Shown piece by piece: positions 1 through 4,362 of a DNA stretch of 5,043 nt (position 1 is its first letter; each line of letters opens with the position of its first letter). Source of the stretch: Thermococcus sp. (GTDB taxonomy: Archaea; Methanobacteriota_B; Thermococci; Thermococcales; Thermococcaceae); the NCBI GenBank assembly GCA_011050175.1, contig DRGF01000170.1:1-5043 (forward strand). The letters run 5' to 3'. Below the pieces are notes generated by a model, which worked only from the letters and a program-made list of their open reading frames with translations, searched no databases and was not told the DNA's origin. A program made the translations under genes and the position numbers.

Positions 1-710
1 AAATCAGTGAACAGCTTCCCCAACCAGGGGATGCGCTCCATAACGTCCATCTGGCGGAGTGCCAGCCAAAGGGATGCCTGGTTGCTCGTGACGACGGGGA
101 TGCCGAGGTCTTCCTCGAGGGGCTCGATTATCTCGAAAGTTCTAAGGTTGGTGCAGCTGATGAAAATTGCGTCGGCCTCCTCCACGAAGGTGGCCTTGGC
201 CAGTCTGTACGCCTCGTATGGTTCGAGCTTCCCGATCTGGGTGTTGTCCTCTATTCCAAGCCCCCTGATGTCCAGAACCTCAAAGTCGTTGGCCTCGAGG
301 AACTCCCTCTCGCGCTGGTTTATCTCGTCAGTGTAGGGGGTTATTACCAGTATTGAGTGGGCGTCGAGTATCTTAAGGGCCTCAACGATCGCTGTGCTGG
401 TGCTGACGACGGGAACGTTCACTTCTTCCTCGATATTGGCTTCGATCTCTTTTTCGTAGTCCTTTCCACCGATGAATGAGCCGCTCGTGCACCCGTAGAG
501 GATGAGCTCAACGCCCGCGTCACGCAGAAGCTTGGCGCTCTCAATGGCCATGGCGTTCATCTTGACAAGTTCGTCCTCTGTGACGTTCTTCAGCGGAACT
601 CTGGCCGTGTGAAGCGATACCCCTTCCGGGAGCGCGGAGTGAAGCTCCATCTCCATGGTGGTGTTCGATGAGGGAACAATAAGACCAAGTCTGCCTCTCC
701 ATCCGTACAT
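1..710 (-). CDS. Asp/Glu racemase superfamily protein, maleate cis-trans isomerase-like (3' end cut by window edge)
   Basis: I translated this minus-strand frame from the ATG at 710-708; it stays open for 236 codons to the window edge, so only the extreme C-terminus is missing (relatives are about 240 residues). It starts MYGWRGRLGLIVPSSNTTME, and the VPSSNTT stretch (residues 12-18) is typical of the maleate isomerase/arylmalonate decarboxylase branch. Two cysteines lie where this superfamily keeps its catalytic pair: Cys74 in YGCTSGSF and Cys186 in SCTNLRTF. A Tyr in TPYTDE (126) and Asn16 match other active-site positions of maleate isomerases. Arylmalonate decarboxylase keeps only the second Cys, so an isomerase or racemase is favoured. 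The likely substrate is a small dicarboxylic acid, with a cofactor-free mechanism in the cytoplasm; the real substrate cannot be read from sequence. A GGTG ribosome binding site (719-716) lies five bases before the ATG. It has its own promoter and is probably monocistronic. The family is fairly sure, the exact reaction is not. Confidence 0.85.
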   Translation of the reverse strand, partial: MYGWRGRLGLIVPSSNTTMEMELHSALPEGVSLHTARVPLKNVTEDELVKMNAMAIESAKLLRDAGVELILYGCTSGSFIGGKDYEKEIEANIEEEVNVPVVSTSTAIVEALKILDAHSILVITPYTDEINQREREFLEANDFEVLDIRGLGIEDNTQIGKLEPYEAYRLAKATFVEEADAIFISCTNLRTFEIIEPLEEDLGIPVVTSNQASLWLALRQMDVMERIPWLGKLFTD

Positions 711-742
711 GTTTTCACCTTATGTAAAATACCCGGGGACTC

Positions 743-757
743 TCTTAAACCTTTGGT
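743..757 (-). promoter_or_regulatory. BRE/TATA promoter of the racemase-like gene
   Basis: Read on the minus strand this is ACCAAAGGTTTAAGA, a purine-rich BRE followed by a TATA-like TTTAAG. Its centre is about 37 bases before the ATG at 710, which would place transcription start near 722 and give a short leader carrying the GGTG ribosome binding site. This separates the gene from the AIM24-like gene behind it. Confidence 0.6.
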
Positions 758-785
758 CCGAAGGGCATATCTCCCTTTGAGAATG

Positions 786-804
786 GAAAAAGAGAGCAAA
801 AAAG
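786..804 (-). terminator. T-rich archaeal terminator of the AIM24-like gene
   Basis: On the minus strand, directly after the TGA at 808-806, there are runs of six T (803-798) and five T (791-787) separated by GCTCTC. Archaeal RNA polymerase stops at such oligo-T runs without needing a hairpin. It lies upstream of the promoter of the next gene, so the two genes are probably separate units. Confidence 0.55.
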
Positions 805-805
805 C

Positions 806-1474
806 TCAGTCCCTGGAAGTGGGTAGGAACGGAATGAGCCAGCCAACGAAGCTATCTACACTCCTTGTTTGGATGTAAAGTGTCCCCGTGCCGTGGAACT
901 CTGCAACAAGCCCTTCGCCACTGAGGAGCGTGCTTTTTAACCCTCCGACCCGTTTTATCTTAAAATCAAGGCCCTCCGTGAAGGCGACCAGGTGTCCGGT
1001 GTCTATGATGAACCTCTCGTTTCTGAGCTCTTTCTTGTATATCCCTCCAAAGCTCGAAATAAACACCGTTCCTTCCCCGCTCAGCTTGAGCAGGAATATG
1101 CCCTCCCGTGAGAAGAACGTTTTTGCACCGCCAAACTTGGTGTCAATGTCTATGTTTTCAGAACTCGCTAAAAACGCCCCGCTCTGAGCGTATAAGGTTC
1201 CCTTCAGTTCCAGCGCTTCTATGTCGCCCATGTACGGCGGCGCCAGACCAATGCTGCCTTTGCCCCCTCTGGCTCTGAAGGTGTTCACAAATATGCTCTC
1301 CCCTCCGAGCATTGACCTCTTCAGGGCCTTAAAGACCCCTCCAGTCTTTGTTTCCACTTCTATATTCGGGCTCATGTGGACCATCGCGCCAGGTTCTGCC
1401 TTAATGGCCTCGCCATCTTCCAGTTCCACTTCGACCAAGCTAAAACTCGGCCTTTGAATAATTTCGTATATCAT
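806..1474 (-). CDS. AIM24 family (TIGR00266) protein
   Basis: A 222-residue protein of the AIM24/TIGR00266 family, widespread in archaea and bacteria and distantly related to the yeast mitochondrial AIM24 protein. The fold is all-beta, related to the TRAP-like domain; the biochemical role is not established. The family block AEPGAMVHM is at residues 26-34. The protein is visibly built of three repeats: a G-x-(I/L)-GG unit starts at about residues 26, 96 and 157, each ending in a GG pair (45-46, 115-116, 177-178) and followed by a second beta block. It is full length, has no signal peptide or membrane helix, and is probably cytosolic. The ATG at 1474 is supported by GGTG (1485-1482) seven bases upstream and by a TATA box at about 1510. 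It is monocistronic, with a T-rich terminator after the stop. No catalytic residues can be named. Confidence 0.9.
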   Translation of the reverse strand: MIYEIIQRPSFSLVEVELEDGEAIKAEPGAMVHMSPNIEVETKTGGVFKALKRSMLGGESIFVNTFRARGGKGSIGLAPPYMGDIEALELKGTLYAQSGAFLASSENIDIDTKFGGAKTFFSREGIFLLKLSGEGTVFISSFGGIYKKELRNERFIIDTGHLVAFTEGLDFKIKRVGGLKSTLLSGEGLVAEFHGTGTLYIQTRSVDSFVGWLIPFLPTSRD

Positions 1475-1502
1475 TCGATCACACCAAAAGGAATTGGTTG
1501 TC

Positions 1503-1521
1503 TAAGTATATAGTCCTTTGT
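1503..1521 (-). promoter_or_regulatory. BRE/TATA promoter of the AIM24-like gene
   Basis: On the minus strand this reads CAAAGGACTATATACTTAG, a purine-rich BRE followed by TATATA, the best TATA box in the window. The TATA centre lies about 36 bases before the ATG at 1474, so the leader should be about 10 bases and start close to the GGTG ribosome binding site. Confidence 0.7.
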
Positions 1522-1602
1522 GTTTTGTGAGAACAGAATGCCGGAGACGGAATAAAGAGAAGAATTTTGTAATTGATTGGGCACTTAAAGGCCAGAAAAG
1601 CG

Positions 1603-2022
1603 TCATTGCCGGGACTTCCTGACTATTTCCACTTCACCCTTTATCTTCTCCGCTCCCACCGTGTTGAAGACGGTTCCATACTTTTCGGCGAGCTCTTTGA
1701 CGCGGAGTATCTTCTTTTCAGGCTCGTTCGTCACGATGCGAACTTTGTAGGTAATCTCCTTCAGCCGGGGCTCTTCTTGATCCTTCCACCCCGGGACGGT
1801 TATCTCCATGCCCTCAACGTTAAGGTGCATCTTCTTTATGAGCCTGCCCCAGTTCGCGGTTAGACAGCCGCCTATCGCAGCGAGCAGGTACTCGGTCGGG
1901 TTTGGCCCGGCGTTGTGGCCGTCCGTGTTCGTGTCTATCCTGAAGGAGAACTCCCTGACCCTGGCCTCGCTCCCAACGTTGCCGTCCCATTCGAGTTCGG
2001 CCCTGTACTCAAGGCGCGTCAT
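1603..2022 (-). CDS. OsmC family protein lacking the second redox cysteine
   Basis: A 139-residue OsmC/Ohr superfamily protein, a family of small dimeric thiol peroxidases that reduce organic hydroperoxides, together with non-peroxidase relatives. Family marks: the N-terminal beta part LEYRAELEWDG, the GPNPTEYLLAAIGGCLT block (residues 39-55) with Cys53 at the first active-site position, and a C-terminal helix LAEKYGTVFNTV (111-122). In peroxidatic members that last helix carries the second Cys (a CPV- or CTV-like motif); here it is Gly116, and Cys53 is the only cysteine in the protein. The usual intramolecular disulfide cycle is therefore impossible. The length is normal. The ATG at 2022 is preceded by a GGAAGGGA purine stretch. 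It has its own promoter and no close operon partner. Peroxide detoxification should not be assumed; a one-Cys mechanism or ligand binding is equally possible. Confidence 0.9.
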   Translation of the reverse strand: MTRLEYRAELEWDGNVGSEARVREFSFRIDTNTDGHNAGPNPTEYLLAAIGGCLTANWGRLIKKMHLNVEGMEITVPGWKDQEEPRLKEITYKVRIVTNEPEKKILRVKELAEKYGTVFNTVGAEKIKGEVEIVRKSRQ

Positions 2023-2057
2023 CTCAATCCCTTCCTATAATAATAAATCACGCTTCA

Positions 2058-2073
2058 ACATAAACCCTTTGCA
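2058..2073 (-). promoter_or_regulatory. BRE/TATA promoter of the OsmC-like gene
   Basis: The minus strand reads TGCAAAGGGTTTATGT, a BRE (GCAAAGG) followed by TTTATG, centred about 40 bases before the ATG at 2022. Transcription would start near 2037 with a leader of about 15 bases holding the purine-rich ribosome binding site. An A/T stretch nearer the gene (2037-2048) is too close unless the message is leaderless. Confidence 0.6.
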
Positions 2074-2151
2074 TGCAGACATCACGAAGGAAAAGGCCAC
2101 GCTTGAGGGAAATGTCTGGATAACAAAAGAGAACAGATAACGGAGAAGTCA

Positions 2152-2355
2152 TCATGATTCTCCGAAGTAGCTTATGGCCCCAGCAGGGCATATTCTCTGG
2201 CAGCCCCTGCAGAACTCCACACAGTTCTCTGGATTGACAACTTTGGGCTTTCCGGTGTCGGAAACCTCGTATACTTCGTGGGGGCAGAAGTTAACGCACG
2301 TCAAGCACCCGGTGCACTTTTCGTAGTCTATTATCGGATACCAGTTCTTCGCCAT
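2152..2355 (-). CDS. Small 2[4Fe-4S] ferredoxin
   Basis: A 67-residue bacterial-type ferredoxin (69 if the earlier ATG at 2361 is used). Counted from that earlier ATG, the first cluster motif is C16-x2-C19-x2-C22-x3-C26-P, the classic [4Fe-4S] pattern. The second is C47-x3-C51-x2-C54-x3-C58-P, one residue longer than usual in its first gap. Two low-potential clusters carrying single electrons in the cytoplasm are expected. The start is decided by the ribosome binding site: GGAGGA (2367-2362) touches the ATG at 2361 with no spacer but stands six bases before the in-frame ATG at 2355, so I chose the latter (protein begins MAKNWYP). It lies two bases after the stop of the HdrA-like gene (or overlaps it as ATGA with the earlier start) and is surely co-transcribed. 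It is the likely electron partner of that protein (inference). Confidence 0.9.
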   Translation of the reverse strand: MAKNWYPIIDYEKCTGCLTCVNFCPHEVYEVSDTGKPKVVNPENCVEFCRGCQRICPAGAISYFGES

Positions 2356-2357
2356 TT

Positions 2358-2720
2358 TCATTCCTCCTGTTCTCCGCCCATAGCTTTATCTATAGCTTTG
2401 ATGGCCTCTTCGGTGGTCATGTTTCTGATTTCAATCCCGACGAACTTGTTTTCATCGAATCCAAGTTCGTTGAATGTCCATCCAAACATCTTCTTCTGCA
2501 TCACAGGGTCGCAGCCGGCCACGAAGAGCCTCTCTATGTCGTTTCCGTTTTTCAGTAAAGCCCTCCAGAAGTTGTCGCCGTCGGTGGCGCAGAGCTGCGG
2601 GTGCAGTGCCACGAAGTCGACCTTTTTTTCCCTTCTAAAGTGGTTGAGGATTTCAAAAACGTTCATTTTCTGGAAAGAGGGGCAGGTTCCCTGGCAGACG
2701 CACAGGATCAGGCCTTTCAT
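2358..2720 (-). CDS. Stand-alone HdrA N-terminal-like iron-sulfur domain protein
   Basis: A 120-residue protein resembling the N-terminal domain of heterodisulfide reductase subunit A, without the FAD and ferredoxin parts that make HdrA about 650 residues. Visible marks: LCVCQGTCPSF near the start (Cys7, Cys9, Cys13), HPQLCATDGDNF (Cys44) and VAGCDPVMQKKMF (Cys70). Cys7/9, Cys44 and Cys70 match the CxC...C...C pattern of the HdrA N-terminal domain (there CHCG, MCSDPGQ, A-C-(T/S)-P), which binds a [4Fe-4S] cluster, so a cluster is expected here too. The start is well supported by GGTGAT (2731-2726) five bases before the ATG and by a promoter behind it. It is the first gene of a two-gene unit with the ferredoxin. 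The role is probably electron transfer, with no substrate identifiable. This is not a full heterodisulfide reductase, and any such label would mislead. Confidence 0.75.
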   Translation of the reverse strand: MKGLILCVCQGTCPSFQKMNVFEILNHFRREKKVDFVALHPQLCATDGDNFWRALLKNGNDIERLFVAGCDPVMQKKMFGWTFNELGFDENKFVGIEIRNMTTEEAIKAIDKAMGGEQEE

Positions 2721-2752
2721 TTGGCATCACCACAATATATGAAATTTTTTTC

Positions 2753-2772
2753 ATTTAAAAAGTTTTTCAAAT
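2753..2772 (-). promoter_or_regulatory. BRE/TATA promoter of the HdrA-like/ferredoxin unit
   Basis: The minus strand reads ATTTGAAAAACTTTTTAAAT: an A-rich BRE and a TTTTTAAAT TATA element centred about 37 bases before the ATG at 2720, giving a leader of some 12-15 bases with the GGTGAT ribosome binding site. It faces away from the TnpB element, whose left end lies about 50 bases further upstream. Confidence 0.6.
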
Positions 2773-2828
2773 GTGTGAGTTATCAACTCGTAGCTTGATT
2801 GGACGGTGTTACATTTTTCTTTTGAAAG

Positions 2829-2848
2829 CCTCGCCGTTCACGGCGGGG
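2829..2848 (+). repeat. Left-end hairpin of the TnpB element
   Basis: CCTCGCCG, loop TTCA, CGGCGGGG: eight pairs including one T-G wobble. It matches the right-end hairpin except that the loop-closing C-G pair has become G-C. This is the expected position of the left-end structure of an IS605-type element, about 80 bases before tnpB. Confidence 0.75.
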
Positions 2849-2885
2849 ATGCGGTAAACCACCCAACCGGTCTTCAAACAGGAAA

Positions 2886-2902
2886 GCAAAACTATTTTAA
2901 AG
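2886..2902 (+). promoter_or_regulatory. Element-borne promoter of tnpB
   Basis: GCAAAACTATTTTAAAG offers an A-rich BRE and a TATTTTAAAG TATA box centred about 31 bases before the ATG at 2928. Transcription should begin within a few bases of the start codon. No GG-rich ribosome binding site precedes the ATG (upstream bases are ATACTTTGAA), so the message is probably leaderless or nearly so. Confidence 0.55.
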
Positions 2903-2927
2903 CCTAAAATTCATACTATACTTTGAA

Positions 2928-4238
2928 ATGAAGCGCTCAGTAACGGTAAAACTCCAGCCTTCAAAAGGACAGGAGAAAACCCCCAAAGAGTTAGCCGACA
3001 CTGGAGCCAAAATCTGGAATAGGGTAAACTACTTGAGGAGACAACAATACTTCCAGGAGCAAATCGTGGACTTTAACAGCACAGAAAAGGCCATTTATGG
3101 GGAGTTTAAGAGAGAAATCGGTTCTGCAACAGTCCAGCAAATAGCGAGAAAGAACGCCGAAGCCTGGCGCTCATTCTTCTCCCTCCTGCGGAAGAAGAGA
3201 AATGGAGAACTCCCCAACTGGCTTAAACCAAAACCGCCAGACTATCTCAAAGAAGACGAGAGGAGGAAACCCTTAATCGTCCTCAGGAACGACCAGTACA
3301 AGATTGACGGGAACAAGCTTATTCTCAAAGGCCTCGGCAAGTTTAAACGCCTCGAAGTCCAGTTTAAAGGTAGAATTCACCTGAAGGGCAAGCAGGGACG
3401 GTTAGAGATAACCTACGACCCTGTTAGACGGAAATGGCATGTTCACGTCAGCCTTACTGTCGAGGAGAAACTTGAGGGTAAGGAATGGGTAAGCGTTCCA
3501 AGAACTCCAAAGGGAAGCCTCTCGGCTGGCATTGACTTGGGAGTGAATAATCTCATGGCCGTTTATTTGGAGAATTGTGAAAGCTTTCTCGTGAATGGAA
3601 GACCGCTCAAGAGTATTGACTTCTACTGGAGAAGAAAAATCGCCGAGTATCAGTCGAAACTTAACAAGTCAGGAGCTAAGGCGAGTAGGAAGCTTAAGAG
3701 AATGCACGAGAAGGCGAAACTTCAGGCAAAACACTACATTAACACTGCCGTGAGGCAGACTGTTAAGAAGCTCTACGATTTGGGAGTTTCGAGGATTGTC
3801 GTTGGTTATCCAAAGGGGATAGCTCGAAACTCTAACAAGGGCAAAAGGCAGAATTTTATTCTTTCCCACGTTTGGAGGTTTAATACGGTCATTAAACGTC
3901 TCACCGAGGTTGCAGAGGAGTATGGTATTCGTGTTGTGGTTGTTAATGAGGCTTTCACTTCTGAGACCTGCCCTGTTTGCGGGAAGCCCCATGAAGGGGC
4001 TCGTTTTGTTCGTGGACTTTATTCGTGTCCCGCAACGGGGCTTGTCTTCAACGCGGATTTAGTTGGAGCGTTTAATATTTTGAAGAAGGCTGTCAAAACC
4101 ATAACCCCGAATCTGAGCGGTTTTTACGCTCAGAGGGCGGGTAATGGGGGCGAGACCGTCCCCGGGGGGCTGAAAGTCCGCTTTGAATTGGGCTTGAATG
4201 AAGCCCCTCAAACCTCTCCGTCCATAGTGAGGGGTTAA
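2928..4238 (+). CDS. tnpB: TnpB family RNA-guided nuclease homologue (IS605 OrfB), with altered RuvC-II and zinc finger
   Basis: A 436-residue TnpB. Canonical members are nucleases that use an omega RNA made from the element's right end to cut DNA next to a short target-adjacent motif, helping the element persist; Cas12 derives from this family. Visible parts: N-terminal WED/REC-like region (about 1-195), RuvC-I GIDLGVNN with Asp203, arginine/lysine-rich helix (about 235-268), RuvC-II strand SRIVVGYPKG (288-297), zinc finger CPVC (348-351) and SC (367), and RuvC-III NADLVGAFNI with Asp377. The RuvC-II Glu is replaced by Gly293, but Glu341 in VNEAFTSETC could replace it. The fourth zinc ligand is Thr370 instead of Cys. 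About 45 residues follow the RuvC-III block, and their DNA is full of inverted repeats belonging to the predicted guide RNA. The frame is intact, so it is not an obvious pseudogene. Cleavage activity is uncertain. Confidence 0.9.
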   Translation: MKRSVTVKLQPSKGQEKTPKELADTGAKIWNRVNYLRRQQYFQEQIVDFNSTEKAIYGEFKREIGSATVQQIARKNAEAWRSFFSLLRKKRNGELPNWLKPKPPDYLKEDERRKPLIVLRNDQYKIDGNKLILKGLGKFKRLEVQFKGRIHLKGKQGRLEITYDPVRRKWHVHVSLTVEEKLEGKEWVSVPRTPKGSLSAGIDLGVNNLMAVYLENCESFLVNGRPLKSIDFYWRRKIAEYQSKLNKSGAKASRKLKRMHEKAKLQAKHYINTAVRQTVKKLYDLGVSRIVVGYPKGIARNSNKGKRQNFILSHVWRFNTVIKRLTEVAEEYGIRVVVVNEAFTSETCPVCGKPHEGARFVRGLYSCPATGLVFNADLVGAFNILKKAVKTITPNLSGFYAQRAGNGGETVPGGLKVRFELGLNEAPQTSPSIVRG

Positions 4239-4279
4239 TTCGTTGGAACCCTCGCCCTTCAGGGCGGGGAGGAGGTCAG
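4110..4279 (+). ncRNA. Predicted omega RNA (right-end RNA) of the TnpB element
   Basis: TnpB guide RNAs start inside the 3' end of tnpB and run through the right end, with the guide taken from flanking DNA. Here a dense series of stems fits: CTGAGCG/CGCTCAG (4113-4119 with 4127-4133), a seven-pair stem with AGAC loop (4146-4163), GGGCTT/AAGCCC (4190-4195 with 4201-4206), an alternative CCCCTCA/TGAGGGG (4204-4210 with 4228-4234), and the terminal GC hairpin 4250-4269. The third and fourth share CCC at 4204-4206 and exclude each other at that point. The 5' limit is a guess. The guide would be the bases right after about 4279. Structure is seen in the sequence; function is inferred from the family. 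Confidence 0.55.
4250..4269 (+). repeat. Right-end hairpin of the TnpB element
   Basis: CCTCGCCC, loop TTCA, GGGCGGGG: eight pairs with one T-G wobble, 11 bases after the tnpB stop codon. It is the near twin of the left-end hairpin. It is followed by GAGGTCAG-type sequence that probably marks the cleavage boundary. It should also be the last stem of the guide RNA scaffold. Confidence 0.75.
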
Positions 4280-4302
4280 ATTTATAATAACGCGCCATAA
4301 CA

Positions 4303-4317
4303 GGTAATATTTTTAAG
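4303..4317 (+). promoter_or_regulatory. TATA promoter of the downstream membrane protein gene
   Basis: GGTAATATTTTTAAG has a TATA-like ATATTTTTAA (4307-4316) about 50 bases before the ATG at 4363, placing transcription start near 4337-4340 with a leader of about 25 bases that includes the GGGAGGG ribosome binding site. It begins only about 25 bases after the estimated right end of the TnpB element. Confidence 0.5.
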
Positions 4318-4349
4318 AACTTACGCTAGGTGCTATTTGTAATGATGTA

Positions 4350-4356
4350 GGGAGGG
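4350..4356 (+). promoter_or_regulatory. Strong ribosome binding site for the membrane protein gene
   Basis: GGGAGGG stands six bases before the ATG at 4363, complementary to the 3' end of archaeal 16S rRNA. It fixes the start codon of the following gene. Confidence 0.7.
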
Positions 4357-4362
4357 ATTTAA

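Larger units (their letters stand above)
2820..4279 (+). mobile_element. IS605/IS1341-type element with TnpB only (no TnpA)
   Basis: A single tnpB is bracketed by matching GC-rich hairpins: 2829-2848 on the left and 4250-4269 on the right, each an eight-pair stem with a TTCA loop. IS605-family elements have subterminal hairpins instead of terminal inverted repeats and make no target duplication; none is seen here. No Y1 transposase TnpA lies in the window, so mobility would need TnpA in trans. The limits given are estimates: the left end should be somewhere in 2800-2828 and the right end a few bases after the hairpin, at about GGAGGTCAG. The element lies in the intergenic space between two divergently transcribed host genes and appears to interrupt neither. 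Confidence 0.75.

Noticed and set aside
7..336. Plus-strand open frame of 109 codons at the left edge
   Set aside because: It is the antisense of the racemase-like gene; the product is Ser/Arg-rich with no family character, and the minus frame has motifs, a promoter and a ribosome binding site.
590..799. Minus-strand open frame of 69 codons across the racemase start
   Set aside because: It overlaps the start, promoter and upstream terminator of real genes in another frame and has no plausible start signals.
2080..2140. Plus-strand stretch that reads ITKEKATLEGNVWITKENR then stop, looking protein-like
   Set aside because: It is short, has no start or ribosome binding site, and its upstream frame runs antisense through the OsmC-like gene. 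It may be chance or a tiny gene remnant; not supportable.
2721..2927. Possible TnpA (Y1 transposase) gene or remnant upstream of tnpB
   Set aside because: The 200 bases hold no open frame with the HUH or tyrosine motifs; only the host promoter, the left-end hairpin and the tnpB promoter are present.
3669..3992. Minus-strand open frame of 107 codons inside tnpB
   Set aside because: Shadow of the tnpB reading frame; no promoter, ribosome binding site or recognisable motif.
2829..4269. The two GC hairpins as CRISPR repeats or simple transcription terminators
   Set aside because: There are only two copies 1.4 kb apart flanking tnpB, with no spacer array, and no T-run follows either stem; IS605-type ends explain them better.
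4059..4298. Minus-strand open frame over the tnpB 3' end and right end
   Set aside because: It covers the predicted guide RNA and hairpins in antisense; composition follows the GC-rich stems, not a protein family.
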